Assembly: GCA_963709325.1 (NCBI GenBank)
Contig: CAVPVV010000003.1
Coordinates: 1,178,001 to 1,242,000 of the forward strand
DNA: 64,000 nucleotides
Reading direction: 5' to 3'
DNA from: VFZN01 sp963709325
Lineage (GTDB): Bacteria > Acidobacteriota > Vicinamibacteria > Vicinamibacterales > UBA2999
Shown: piece after piece, positions 53,668 through 62,743 of the stretch
Layout of the letters: the number at the start of each line of letters is the position of its first letter
Numbering within the stretch: the stretch's first letter is position 1
Notes under the pieces: model-generated
What the model saw: the letters and a program-made list of their open reading frames with translations, nothing else
Databases searched by the model: none
What the model was told of the DNA's origin: nothing
Program-made: the position numbers and the translations under genes

Positions 53668-55017
53668 ATGCAGGACCTGACATCCGGCTCGGTGACGTCG
53701 CACCTGCTCAAGACCACGAGTTTCATGCTGGTCAGCATGGTGTTCCAGACCCTCTACTTCCTCGTGGATCTCTACTGGGTCGGCCGGCTCGGGACCGACG
53801 CCGTCGCCGCGGTGGCAATTAGCGGAAACCTGATGTTCGTCGTGCTCGCCGCCACCCAAATGCTCGGTGTGGGGGCGACGACGCTGGTCTCGCATGCGGT
53901 GGGGAGGAAGGACCGCGAGCGCGCCAATGCCGTCTTCAATCAGGCGCAAGGGCTGTCGATGATCACCGGTCTCGGGTTCTTCATCCTCGCCTTTGCCGGG
54001 CGTCGCGGGTTCGCGGAGTTCATGAGCGCCGACGTGGAAACAACCCGGCAGGCGATCGCCTACCTGAACTGGATGGTGCCGGCCATGGCGCTCCAGTTCA
54101 CGATGGTGGCGATGGGCGCGGCGCTCCGCGGCACCGGCAACTTCAAGCCGGGCATGATCGTCCAGACTGCGACGGTCATCATCAACATGATCCTCGCGCC
54201 GATCTTCATCTTCGGCTGGGGCACCGGCTACGCGATGGGCGTCAGCGGCGCGGCCGTCGCCACGTTCGTCGCGATTGTGTTCGGCGTGGTGTGGCTCTGC
54301 ACCTACTTCGTCGGGCCGCATGCGTTCCTGCGGTTTTCAGCGCAACAGTGGTCGCCCGACTTCCGGGTCTGGGCGGAGATGCTCAAGATCGGGCTGCCGT
54401 CCGGCGCGGAGTTCGCAATGACGGCGGTCTACCTGGCAATCGTCTATTCCGTCATCCGGCCGTTCGGCGCCTCAGCCCAGGCCGGCTTCGGCATCGGCCT
54501 GCGGATCATGCAGTCCGGCTTCCTGCCCGTCGTCGCGCTTGGATTCGCGGTCGCACCGGTGGCGGGTCAGAACTTCGGCGCCCGCCGACCGGATCGGGTT
54601 CGCGAAACCTTCCGAGTGGCAGCGGCGCTGGCCGCCGGCGGCATGCTGCTCTTCGCGCTGCTCGCCCACATCGCTCCAGCGGCGCTGATTGGCGTGTTCT
54701 CGAATGACCCGGCGGTGATCGCGTTTGGCGACGAGTACCTGCGTATCTCGTCGTGGAACTTCGTCGCGTCGGGATTGATCTTCGTCACCGCCTCGATGTT
54801 CCAGGCGATGGGCAACACGATGCCCTCGCTCATCACCTCCGGCACCCGAGTCGTCGCGGTGGCCGTTCCGGCGTTCCTGCTGTCGCGCCTGCCGGGATTC
54901 GAGATGCGCTGGATCTGGTACATGTCGGTTGCTGCGGTGGCGCTGCAGCTGTGCTTGAACCTGCTGATCCTGCAGCGGGAATTCCGGCTTCGCCTCGCTT
55001 TCGCGACCGCTGCATGA
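53668..55017 (+). CDS. MATE-family efflux transporter
   Basis: 449 residues and 12 predicted membrane segments in two six-helix halves. Early conserved parts are SMVFQTLYFLVDLYWVGRLG and GVGATTLVSHAVGRKDRERA; the second half has IGLPSGAEFAMTAVYLAIVY and APVAGQNFGARRPDRVRE. These sodium- or proton-driven exporters remove cationic compounds. It is divergent from fhs across about 280 bp, in which I see no further gene. The downstream pntA promoter lies at its 3' end. Confidence 0.92.
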   Translation: MQDLTSGSVTSHLLKTTSFMLVSMVFQTLYFLVDLYWVGRLGTDAVAAVAISGNLMFVVLAATQMLGVGATTLVSHAVGRKDRERANAVFNQAQGLSMITGLGFFILAFAGRRGFAEFMSADVETTRQAIAYLNWMVPAMALQFTMVAMGAALRGTGNFKPGMIVQTATVIINMILAPIFIFGWGTGYAMGVSGAAVATFVAIVFGVVWLCTYFVGPHAFLRFSAQQWSPDFRVWAEMLKIGLPSGAEFAMTAVYLAIVYSVIRPFGASAQAGFGIGLRIMQSGFLPVVALGFAVAPVAGQNFGARRPDRVRETFRVAAALAAGGMLLFALLAHIAPAALIGVFSNDPAVIAFGDEYLRISSWNFVASGLIFVTASMFQAMGNTMPSLITSGTRVVAVAVPAFLLSRLPGFEMRWIWYMSVAAVALQLCLNLLILQREFRLRLAFATAA

Positions 55018-55029
55018 ACCACGTATAAT
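55005..55029 (+). promoter_or_regulatory. pntA promoter
   Basis: A consensus -10 TATAAT at 55024-55029 lies 66 bp upstream of the pntA ATG, just past the MATE stop. The best -35 (TTCGCG at 55000-55005) is weak, with an 18-nt spacer. Confidence 0.6.
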
Positions 55030-55094
55030 CCGGGCGCATCCCAGCTGCGGCCGCGATTGACGGCGGACTCGCAGACCCCGAAGGGACCGATTCG

Positions 55095-56648
55095 ATGAAG
55101 CTCGGTGTTCCAAGAGAGTGTCGCGCCGGCGAGCGCCGCGTGGCGGCCACGCCCGAAAACGTGGTCCGCCTGATCAGGCAAGGGTTCGAAGTCCTGGTCG
55201 AGACCCAGGCCGGTGCGCTGGCCTCGTTCGGAGACGATGACTATGCTGCCGCCGGCGCGCGCGTGATCGAGGACACCCGGGCGCTGTGGGAAGAAGCGGA
55301 CATCATCCTCAAGGTCCAGCCGCCCGATCAGCACCCGATCCTGAACGTCCACGAAGTCGATCTCCCTCGGGAAGGCACCACGATCATCAGCTTCCTGTGG
55401 CCGGGCAAGAACAAGGAGCTGATCGACCGCATGGCGGCACGCAAGCTCACCGTACTTGCGATGGACCAGGTGCCGCGCATCTCCCGCGCCCAGAAGATGG
55501 ACGCGCTGTCGTCGATGGCCAACATCGCCGGGTATCGCGCCGTCATCGAAGCGGCCAGCTTCTACGGCCGCTTCTTCACCGGCCAGATGACTGCCGCGGG
55601 CAAGGTCCCGGCGGCCAAGGTTCTCGTGATCGGCGCGGGGGTCGCGGGGCTCGCGGCGATCGGCGCGGCCCGCGGCCTTGGCGCGATCGTTCGCGCCTTC
55701 GATACGCGGCCGGCGGTCAAGGAACAGGTCAAGAGCATGGGCGCGGAGTTCATCGAGCTCAACGTCCAGGAAGACGGTGAAGGCGCGGGCGGATATGCGA
55801 AAGAGATGAGCCCCGCGTTCATCGCCGCCGAGATGGCGATGTTCGCCGCGCAGTCGAAAGACGTGGACATCATCATCACCACCGCCCTGATTCCGAATCG
55901 TCCGGCCCCGATCCTCATCACCGAGGACATGGTGAAGACGATGAAGAAGGGGTCGGTGATCGTGGATTTGGCCGCGGAGAACGGCGGCAACTGCGAGCTC
56001 ACCCAGCCCGGACAGGTGGTGGAGCGGTACGGCGTGCACATCCTCGGCTACATGGATCTGCCGAGCCGTCTCGCGCCGACAGCCAGCTTCCTCTACGGCA
56101 ACAACCTCGGGCACCTGCTCTCCGACATGGGCGGCGGCGCCAAGTACCACGTCGACCTCGAAGACGAGGTCGTGCGCGGCTCGATTGTTCTGCTCAACGG
56201 CCAGCTGCTGTGGCCCCCGCCGCGGAAGGAAGTACCGCCGCCGGCGAAGGCTCCGGCGGCAAAGGTTCCGGTGAAGACCTACGAACCGGTAACGACGCAA
56301 GGGACCGGAGCGGGCGCGGCAGTTGCGCTGGTCGTTGGTGCAATCGCCCTCGGGGCGCTCGGCCTGGTCGCGCCGGCGTCGTTCCTCGCCCACCTCACCG
56401 TGTTCGCACTGGCGTGCGTGGTCGGCTGGCAGGTCGTCTGGAACGTGACGCCGGCCCTGCACACGCCGCTGATGAGCGTGACCAACGCGATCAGCGGCAT
56501 CATCGTGATCGGCGGCATGCTGCAGGTCAGCGGCCCGCTCGGCGATCCCGCGGTGCTCCTCGGAGCGGCGGCGATCCTCCTGGCCACGATAAACATCGCG
56601 GGCGGCTTCCTCGTCACCCAACGCATGCTCAACATGTTCCGGAGATAG
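55095..56648 (+). CDS. pntA: NAD(P) transhydrogenase alpha subunit
   Basis: 517 residues; one chain carrying both the soluble NAD(H) domain (residues 1-370) and four C-terminal membrane helices (about 410-510), the E. coli-type fused form. Domain I has KLGVPRECRAGERRVAATPE, MDQVPRISRAQKMDALSSMA and the Rossmann LVIGAGVAGLAAIGAARGLGA. The Pro/Ala/Lys-rich linker (APAAKVPVK) leads to the membrane part (LTVFALACVVGWQVVWNV). With PntB it couples hydride transfer from NADH to NADP to proton entry. Confidence 0.96.
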   Translation: MKLGVPRECRAGERRVAATPENVVRLIRQGFEVLVETQAGALASFGDDDYAAAGARVIEDTRALWEEADIILKVQPPDQHPILNVHEVDLPREGTTIISFLWPGKNKELIDRMAARKLTVLAMDQVPRISRAQKMDALSSMANIAGYRAVIEAASFYGRFFTGQMTAAGKVPAAKVLVIGAGVAGLAAIGAARGLGAIVRAFDTRPAVKEQVKSMGAEFIELNVQEDGEGAGGYAKEMSPAFIAAEMAMFAAQSKDVDIIITTALIPNRPAPILITEDMVKTMKKGSVIVDLAAENGGNCELTQPGQVVERYGVHILGYMDLPSRLAPTASFLYGNNLGHLLSDMGGGAKYHVDLEDEVVRGSIVLLNGQLLWPPPRKEVPPPAKAPAAKVPVKTYEPVTTQGTGAGAAVALVVGAIALGALGLVAPASFLAHLTVFALACVVGWQVVWNVTPALHTPLMSVTNAISGIIVIGGMLQVSGPLGDPAVLLGAAAILLATINIAGGFLVTQRMLNMFRR

Positions 56649-56656
56649 GTGACGCT

Positions 56657-58084
56657 TTGCCTGAATCACTCGTAACCATCGCCTATATCGTCGCCGGGCT
56701 GCTGTTCATCTTCAGCCTCGGTGGGCTGTCGGCCCAGGAATCGGCGCGGCGCGGCAACCTGTTCGGCATCATCGGAATGTTGATTGCGGTCGCGGTCACG
56801 ATGCTGGGTCCCCGGGTGACCAGCTACCCGCTGCTCGTCTTCATGCTGGCGACCGGCGGAGGCATTGGCGCGGTCCTGGCCTCCCGTGTCGAAATGACAG
56901 CGATGCCGCAGCTGGTCGCGATCCTCCACAGCTTCGTCGGCGCCGCCGCGGTGCTCGTCGGGTTCGCGTCGGCGTTCGGGCCGCCGACCGGGTTGACCGG
57001 CGTCGAAGCCCGCATCCACGAGATCGAGATTTTCGTCGGCGTATTCGTCGGCGCGGTGACCTTCACCGGCTCGGTCGTCGCCTTCGGCAAGCTGCAGGGC
57101 GTGATCCGCAGCAAGCCGCTCATGCTGCCGGGCCGTCACGCGCTGAACGTGGCGATGATCCTCGCCTGCATCTACCTCGGCACCCAGTTCGTCGGCGTGG
57201 AAACCGCCGCCGGGCATTCGCCGGCGATGCCGCTGATCATCTGCACCGTGCTCGCCTGCATCATCGGCGTCCACCTCGTGATGGCGATTGGCGGCGCCGA
57301 CATGCCGGTCGTCGTCTCGATGCTGAACAGCTACTCCGGTTGGGCCGCGGCCGCAGCTGGCTTCATGCTCGCCAACGATCTCCTGATCATCACCGGCGCC
57401 CTCGTCGGCTCGAGCGGCGCGATCCTCAGCTACATCATGTGCCACGCGATGAACCGCTCGTTCGTGAGTGTCATCCTGGGCGGTTTTGGCACTGAAGAAG
57501 GCGCGGCGCCGGCAGGCGGGGCGCAGCCAGCCGGCGAAGTGAAGAGCATCACCGCCACCGAGACGGCCGAGCTCCTGCTCGAGGCCAAGAAGATCATCAT
57601 CGTGCCCGGCTACGGCATGGCGGTGGCGCAGGCCCAATACCCGCTCTACGAGATCACCAAGCTGCTTCGCGACCGCGGCGCCGACGTGCGCTTCGCCATC
57701 CACCCGGTCGCCGGCCGGCTGCCTGGCCACATGAACGTGCTGCTCGCCGAAGCCAAGGTGCCGTACGACATCGTCCTCGAGATGGAGGAGATCAACCACG
57801 AGTTCCCGCAAACCGACGTGGTGATCGTGATCGGCGCCAACGACATCGTGAATCCCGGCGCGCTCAACGATGCGTCGAGCCCGATCTACGGGATGCCGGT
57901 GCTTGAGGTGTGGAAGGCCAAGGTGAGCATCGTGCTCAAGCGCGGCATGGCCAGCGGCTACGCCGGCGTCGAGAACCCGTTGTTCTACCTGGACAACACG
58001 CGGATGCTCTTCGGCGACGCGAAGAAGACGGTGGACGCGCTGCTCGCCGAGCTGCGGCCCGAAGGCGTCGCCAAGTCGGCTTAA
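56657..58084 (+). CDS. pntB: NAD(P) transhydrogenase beta subunit
   Basis: 475 residues from TTG 56657, 8 bp after pntA. The N-terminal 260 residues form about nine helices, including MNRSFVSVILGGFG at the end. The NADP-binding domain III follows a Gly/Ala linker: IIIVPGYGMAVAQAQYPLYE, RFAIHPVAGRLPGHMNVLLAEA, DVVIVIGANDIVNPGA, VLKRGMASGYAGVENPLFY. No in-frame ATG or GTG is near the expected start, so TTG is used. Its stop overlaps the convergent hydrolase gene by 4 bp. Confidence 0.95.
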   Translation: MPESLVTIAYIVAGLLFIFSLGGLSAQESARRGNLFGIIGMLIAVAVTMLGPRVTSYPLLVFMLATGGGIGAVLASRVEMTAMPQLVAILHSFVGAAAVLVGFASAFGPPTGLTGVEARIHEIEIFVGVFVGAVTFTGSVVAFGKLQGVIRSKPLMLPGRHALNVAMILACIYLGTQFVGVETAAGHSPAMPLIICTVLACIIGVHLVMAIGGADMPVVVSMLNSYSGWAAAAAGFMLANDLLIITGALVGSSGAILSYIMCHAMNRSFVSVILGGFGTEEGAAPAGGAQPAGEVKSITATETAELLLEAKKIIIVPGYGMAVAQAQYPLYEITKLLRDRGADVRFAIHPVAGRLPGHMNVLLAEAKVPYDIVLEMEEINHEFPQTDVVIVIGANDIVNPGALNDASSPIYGMPVLEVWKAKVSIVLKRGMASGYAGVENPLFYLDNTRMLFGDAKKTVDALLAELRPEGVAKSA

Positions 58085-59118
58085 TGCGGAACGAACGCGA
58101 GGAACCGCTTCGGGTTCTCCTCGAAAATCTGCCGCATCACGCCGTCGCCCACTCCGGCGCCACGCAGGAGCGGGCCGAAGACGGTGAGCGCCTGGCCCAG
58201 CCCGCCTCCGCCGTTCTTCTTCAATCCCCGCGGTGACGAAAAGTCGGACGAGATGAGCAGCCGGTTCGCGAAGCCGGCGTCCAGGACGCGTCGGATCGTG
58301 GTCACCTTCTGCGCATCCGGCACCAGCTGAATCGTCACGCGATCGAACCCGACGTAGGCGCCGCGCTTCGCCAGCGCGATCGCGATCTCGCCCTCAGGAT
58401 CGTTCAGGCAGCAGACGTGGCCAATCGCCACGTGATCGGCAGTGGCGCCGGCGGCCTCGAGTATGTCGAGCTGTCGCAAGGCGGTGTCGCGCGGGATGGC
58501 GTCAGCTCCGGGACGCGTCCCCAGATAGGCGTTGTGCGTGAAGATCGGCAGGCCGGTCCGCGCCTGCGCCATCGCGACTGCCTGGAAGACTTTGCGCTCG
58601 TCGGCCGTCATCTCGCCGCTCTGCTGGCCGATTTCTCCAAACGCCCCGTAACGCTGCTCGCGGGCCTCGCCCGTCAGCATCTCGGCCAGCGCGTCGGCTG
58701 ACTGCGCTGCCAACGGTTCGGGGTAGCTGCGCTGCATATAGAAACCGCCGCTCGCCACGAGCGGCAGCCCGGAGCCGGTCGCAATTCGCTTGAGGGCCTC
58801 GATGTTCCGGCCCATGTCGGCGTGACCGCCATCCACCAGGCAGCCGATGCCGTCGGCCTTGGCGGCTCTCGCCTCCTCGGTCATGAGCGCGACATCGTCG
58901 GTGAAATGCTCCTTCACGCCGAGCGGATAGCGCATGGACACGTGCTCGTGGAACAGCACCGCGCCCGTCAGCGACTGAGGATCGAGATCGGCGAGCAGCG
59001 TCCGGATGACGGGCCGCGGCTGTGCAAAACCGAGCAACGGGCGCAGCGTCGCGGCGGCCGCGGAGGCCGCCAGGGTCTGCAGCACGGTCCTCCGATCGAG
59101 GCCGGTGGCGTCACTCAT
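58081..59118 (-). CDS. Phosphotriesterase-family metal hydrolase, exported
   Basis: 345 residues with a twin-arginine-like signal (LDRRTVLQTLAASAAAATLRP). The TIM-barrel amidohydrolase motifs are VLFHEHVSM (HxH), GAFGEIGQ at the bridging position, where Glu replaces the carbamylated Lys of classical phosphotriesterase, LPIFTHNAYLG (His), HVAIGHVCCLNDP (His) and LLISSDFSSP (Asp). The Glu variant is common among lactonases and parathion-hydrolase-like proteins, so lactonase activity is as likely as phosphotriesterase. Confidence 0.88.
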   Translation of the reverse strand: MSDATGLDRRTVLQTLAASAAAATLRPLLGFAQPRPVIRTLLADLDPQSLTGAVLFHEHVSMRYPLGVKEHFTDDVALMTEEARAAKADGIGCLVDGGHADMGRNIEALKRIATGSGLPLVASGGFYMQRSYPEPLAAQSADALAEMLTGEAREQRYGAFGEIGQQSGEMTADERKVFQAVAMAQARTGLPIFTHNAYLGTRPGADAIPRDTALRQLDILEAAGATADHVAIGHVCCLNDPEGEIAIALAKRGAYVGFDRVTIQLVPDAQKVTTIRRVLDAGFANRLLISSDFSSPRGLKKNGGGGLGQALTVFGPLLRGAGVGDGVMRQIFEENPKRFLAFVPH

Positions 59119-59467
59119 CGGGTCGACGTGCCGACAGTCTAGCGTGAGCGAGCGGGAAGGCCTGTGCGATTCACTGCCCGCTGTTCAACTTCAAGACTCG
59201 TGCTCCAGATCGGGACAGCATCGGAAAAATGCGAAATCACGCCCTGATCTCGGCCATTTAGCAGAATTCGATCGCTGGCGCGCGGCGCGGCCGTTCAATA
59301 ACTGCACACCGGAGCCGCCCAAAAGCCTTCAAACACGCCACTCCACAAATGTAAGTCTCATTAAATGAATGACTTACGTACTCAGACCAATTTTGGAATC
59401 GAACTTGCTCAGCTGTAGCGACGCAGACCCTCGCCGATAAGCGGCGAGTGGCGGATGGAGAGTGATT
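59119..59467 (+). promoter_or_regulatory. Gene-free leader region of the subtilase operon with two hairpins
   Basis: About 350 bp without a gene. A palindrome GTAAGTC-TCAT...ATGA-GACTTAC at 59351-59377 is AT-rich and may be an operator or a terminator. A second hairpin, CTCGCCG-ATAAG-CGGCGAG at 59430-59448, lies just before the GGAG ribosome site (59457-59460) of the subtilase and could modulate its translation. I recognise no riboswitch class. Confidence 0.5.
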
Positions 59468-61930
59468 GTGAACCCCCGTAACAATCTGAGCAGCCCCGCT
59501 CGATTCACGTCGCCGCCGAGGCGTTCCAGCTGGCTCCTGGCTCTGGGAGCGGTCTTACTGGTTGCCTCGGCTTCGACACACGCCGAACAAGGGCCGGCGC
59601 CCCGCGGAAAATTCGATCAGCAGCTGGAGTCGACGCTGGCGAAGTCCGGCGACGGTGAAGCCCAGGATGTGATCGTCCGGCTTCGGCCGGGTACCCGCTA
59701 CGGCCTTGTCCGGCGGCTGCAAACGCTGGGGTTCAATCCCCGCGCGGACCTCTCGATCGTCGAAGGCATCGCGGTCCGGCTCCCGAAGAACCTTCTGCGG
59801 CAGCTGGCGCGGGACAAAGACGTCGTCAGCATCTCCACCGATGCGACGATTGGGGCCACCGGGCTGGTGACCACGCCGGTTGGCTCGGCCGAGAACAAGG
59901 GGTATTCGCTGCGCCGGACGTTGGGCCTGGACGGATCGAGCTCGACGACGTCGATCCGCTCCTATCAGCAGGGCGATCCGACTGGATACGCGTCGGCAGT
60001 GGATGCCAGCGCCGACCTCGCTAATCCGAACAACGGGACGGTCACCAGTTCACCGGTTGTGGTGAGCAGTAACAGCAACAGCTTCACGAGCCTCCTGGTC
60101 CGGTTCGACAATCTCGTCGGCCTTGGGGCCAACCAGATTCCCCCGGGATCCACCATCACCTCGGTGTCCCTGCGGTTCCTGCAGAAAACCGGCGGCTCCC
60201 CGTCGGCGCAGTTGAAGCTCCACAAGATGATCGCGCCCTGGGCGGCGGGCGTCTCGTGGAACGGCCTCACGACCTCCGGGCCGGGCCTGCAGTTCGACGA
60301 CGTCGAAGCGGCGGCATCACCGGATGCGACGATGCCAGTGCTCAACGCGAGCGGCTGGCGCGTGTTCACCTCGAACGCGCTCATGTCGACCGTTCAGGAT
60401 TGGGTGAACGGTCAGCCGAACTTCGGCTGGGCGCTCGCCCTGAGTGGCGGGAGTCCGTTCCAGGTTGCGACCTCGGAGGACTCGACATCGAACCAGCGGC
60501 CGCTGCTGCTCATCAACTATCGCGCGCCGGTAGCCACCACGTCGCTGACCGGAGCGGGCGTGACCGTGGCCGTAGTCGATTCCGGCATGCTGCTCGACAG
60601 CGCGAACGCAGCGCGGCTGAAGACCACCAGGGACTTCACGACCGGTCTGGCGAATCCGCCAGCCGCCGCGGCTCTGGACCCGTACGGGCATGGCACGCAT
60701 GTCGCCGGCCTCATCGGCAGCGACCTGGCCGACATGCGTGGTGTCGCGCCGAACGTGTCGTTCGTCAGCCTGCGCGTCCTGGACTCGACCGGGGCCGGCA
60801 AGGCGAGCCAGGTGATCAACGCGATCCAGTGGGTGGTGAACAATCGCGCGGCCTACGGTATCGACGTCATCAACCTGTCGTTGGGCCACCCGATCTACGA
60901 GGCGTCGGCCACCGACCCGCTCGTGCAGGCGGTGGAAGCGGCCGTGCACTCCGGTATCGTGGTCGTCGTCTCGGCTGGCAACGTCGGGATGAACCCAACC
61001 ACCGGCCAGGTCGGTTATGCCGGCATCACCTCGCCGGCAAATGCGCCGTCAGCGCTCACGGTTGGTGCGGAGAAAACGTTCGACACAGCCCGGCGCACCG
61101 ACGATCTGATCGCCGACTACAGCTCGCGCGGACCGACGTGGTACGACGGCTTCGCGAAGCCGGACATCGTCGCGCCTGGTCACCGCCTGATCGGTCCGGC
61201 GGCAACGCAGCAATACCTCTATGCCAACTACCCGACGATGCGCGGCCCGGTGTACGGATCGCGTGTCTCGATGCGACTGAGCGGCACGAGCATGGCCGCG
61301 GCTGTTGCGAGCGGCGCGGTTGCCCTCGCGATCGAGCAGTCGCGCCACATGTTCGGTGTCAAGCACACGCCGAACGCCGTGAAGGCGATGCTTCAGCACT
61401 CTGCCTTCCTGATGACCGACGAGACCGGCGCGCGCTACGACACGCTCGCGCAGGGAGCCGGCGCGCTGAACCCGCTCGGCGCGTCGCAACTGGCCGGCGT
61501 GCTCAATCCCGCTGTTCCCGCAAACAACTGGTGGCTGACGCAGGGCATCGCCACGAACACGACGATCGACGGGCAGAACATCGTCTGGGGCGAAAACATC
61601 GTCTGGGGCGAGAACATCGTCTGGGGCGAGGCGATCTACACGAACCGAGTTGCCTGGGCCACCAACATCGTGTGGGGCGAGAACATCGTGTGGGGCGAGA
61701 ACATCGTCTGGGGCGAGAACATCGTCTGGGGCGAAAACATCGTCTGGGGCGAGAACGTCGTCTGGGGTGAGAACGTCGTCTGGGGCGAGAACATCGTCTG
61801 GGGTGAAAACATCGTCTGGGGCGAGAACATCGTCTGGGGTGAAAACGTGGTCTGGGGCGAGAACGTCGTCTGGGGTGAAAGCTCGTTGTTGGATAACGCC
61901 GGCCCACGGCAGCCGGAGGGGAGGCAATAG
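59468..61930 (+). CDS. Secreted subtilase with NIVWGE hexapeptide-repeat tail
   Basis: 820 residues. GTG 59468 is preferred because GGAG lies seven bases upstream; a GTG six bases earlier is possible. Order: signal peptide (SSWLLALGAVLLVASASTHAE), an inhibitor-like prodomain (about 35-130, DVIVRLRPGTRYGLVRRLQT), an inserted beta domain resembling DNRLRE modules (about 155-350, ending RPLLLINYRAP), the S8 catalytic domain with Asp371 (VAVVDSGML), His411 (GHGTHVAGLIGS), Asn in VSAGNVGM and Ser608 (LSGTSMAAAVASG), and a tail of 15 hexapeptides NIVWGE/NVVWGE. The tail follows the catalytic domain after about 95 residues. Followed by an acetyltransferase gene after 2 bp. Confidence 0.95.
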   Translation: MNPRNNLSSPARFTSPPRRSSWLLALGAVLLVASASTHAEQGPAPRGKFDQQLESTLAKSGDGEAQDVIVRLRPGTRYGLVRRLQTLGFNPRADLSIVEGIAVRLPKNLLRQLARDKDVVSISTDATIGATGLVTTPVGSAENKGYSLRRTLGLDGSSSTTSIRSYQQGDPTGYASAVDASADLANPNNGTVTSSPVVVSSNSNSFTSLLVRFDNLVGLGANQIPPGSTITSVSLRFLQKTGGSPSAQLKLHKMIAPWAAGVSWNGLTTSGPGLQFDDVEAAASPDATMPVLNASGWRVFTSNALMSTVQDWVNGQPNFGWALALSGGSPFQVATSEDSTSNQRPLLLINYRAPVATTSLTGAGVTVAVVDSGMLLDSANAARLKTTRDFTTGLANPPAAAALDPYGHGTHVAGLIGSDLADMRGVAPNVSFVSLRVLDSTGAGKASQVINAIQWVVNNRAAYGIDVINLSLGHPIYEASATDPLVQAVEAAVHSGIVVVVSAGNVGMNPTTGQVGYAGITSPANAPSALTVGAEKTFDTARRTDDLIADYSSRGPTWYDGFAKPDIVAPGHRLIGPAATQQYLYANYPTMRGPVYGSRVSMRLSGTSMAAAVASGAVALAIEQSRHMFGVKHTPNAVKAMLQHSAFLMTDETGARYDTLAQGAGALNPLGASQLAGVLNPAVPANNWWLTQGIATNTTIDGQNIVWGENIVWGENIVWGEAIYTNRVAWATNIVWGENIVWGENIVWGENIVWGENIVWGENVVWGENVVWGENIVWGENIVWGENIVWGENVVWGENVVWGESSLLDNAGPRQPEGRQ
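61577..61879 (+). repeat. 18-bp coding repeats for NIVWGE units
   Basis: Three in-frame 18-bp units (61577-61630), a 33-bp spacer encoding AIYTNRVAWAT, then twelve units (61664-61879). Eleven units encode NIVWGE and four NVVWGE. Codons vary (GGC/GGT, GAG/GAA, GTC/GTG), so the peptide is more conserved than the DNA. The unit length keeps several other frames open, creating spurious ORFs. Confidence 0.97.
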
Positions 61931-61932
61931 CC

Positions 61933-62640
61933 ATGGCGACGACGTTGATCGCTCCTGAATACAACCCGGCTCCGATTGCCCCGCTGCCGCTGCAGACGCC
62001 GTCGGCGCCGGTGGTGCCGCCAATCGCGTCGGGCGTTCACGACTGGCGGCAGTCGCCGCCGACGATCGTCGGCGAATCGCTCACGCTGCGCGCTCTGCAG
62101 CCGTCGGACGCCGGCTCGCTGTTGAGCCTGTTGACCGCCGCCGAGGTGGTGCGGTTTCTCTCACCTCCCCCGACCAGCCTCGAAGGCTTCGAGCGGTTCA
62201 TCACCTGGGCGAACCAGAAGCGCGAAGAGGGCTCGTATGTCTGCTTCGGCGTGGTGCCGAGGGGAATGGAGCAGCCAGTAGGGGTGTTCCAGCTGCGGGC
62301 CCTGGACAACACCTTTGCCAGCGCGGAATGGGGTTTTGCGCTGGGCCGGCCGTTCTGGGGAACTGGACTGTTCCTGGAAGGTGCCACCCACACGCTGGAC
62401 TTCGCGTTCGGCTCCGTCGGCGTGCAGCGGCTCGAGGCGCGTTCGGCAGTCGGCAACGGCCGCGGCAACGCCGCGCTTCGCAAGATCGGGGCAGTCCACG
62501 AGGCCATCCTTCGCCGCTCGTTCCGCAAGGATGGGCGGGTCCACGACCAGGTGCTCTGGTCGATCCTCGACATCGACTGGCTGGCCAGCCGCAGCGCGTC
62601 GCTCGGCCTTGCTGCCGGCCACGCCGAACGCTGGCACTGA
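61933..62640 (+). CDS. GNAT acetyltransferase, RimJ/RimL-like
   Basis: 235 residues starting 2 bp after the subtilase stop. Residues 1-45 are an unusual Pro/Ala-rich extension (APLPLQTPSAPVVPP). The GNAT domain has LTLRALQPSDAGSLLSLL, EWGFALGRPFWGTGLFLEGA (acetyl-CoA loop) and RLEARSAVGNGRGNAALRKIGAVHEAILRRSF (two contiguous motifs, shown overlapping), typical of RimJ/L N-terminal or small-molecule acetyltransferases. No signal peptide, so cytoplasmic. It shares the operon and a terminator with the subtilase, which hints at a functional link. Confidence 0.9.
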   Translation: MATTLIAPEYNPAPIAPLPLQTPSAPVVPPIASGVHDWRQSPPTIVGESLTLRALQPSDAGSLLSLLTAAEVVRFLSPPPTSLEGFERFITWANQKREEGSYVCFGVVPRGMEQPVGVFQLRALDNTFASAEWGFALGRPFWGTGLFLEGATHTLDFAFGSVGVQRLEARSAVGNGRGNAALRKIGAVHEAILRRSFRKDGRVHDQVLWSILDIDWLASRSASLGLAAGHAERWH

Positions 62641-62676
62641 GAGGTCCTGGCCCCGCGAGGCCGCTCTGGTGCAAAC

Positions 62677-62722
62677 GAGACCCCGGGAGGCGGCAGATGC
62701 CGTCCCCGGGGTCTCTGCTTTT
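62677..62722 (+). terminator. Rho-independent terminator of the subtilase-GNAT operon
   Basis: GAGACCCCGGG pairs perfectly with CCCGGGGTCTC, with an inner CGGC-AGAT-GCCG stem in the loop, followed by TGCTTTT. It lies 37 bp past the acetyltransferase stop. Confidence 0.85.
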
Positions 62723-62743
62723 CGCGGCGCATACAATGTGCCC

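Noticed and set aside
59119..59467. Known riboswitch in the subtilase leader
   Set aside because: Two hairpins are visible, but no conserved core of c-di-GMP, SAM, TPP, cobalamin or glycine riboswitches was seen.
61049..62023. Long minus-strand frame with DDVLAPDDVF-type repeats, and other repeat-bearing frames across the same DNA
   Set aside because: They are by-products of the 18-bp repeat that encodes NIVWGE. The plus-strand frame has a signal peptide, catalytic triad and terminator; the others have no recognisable domain.
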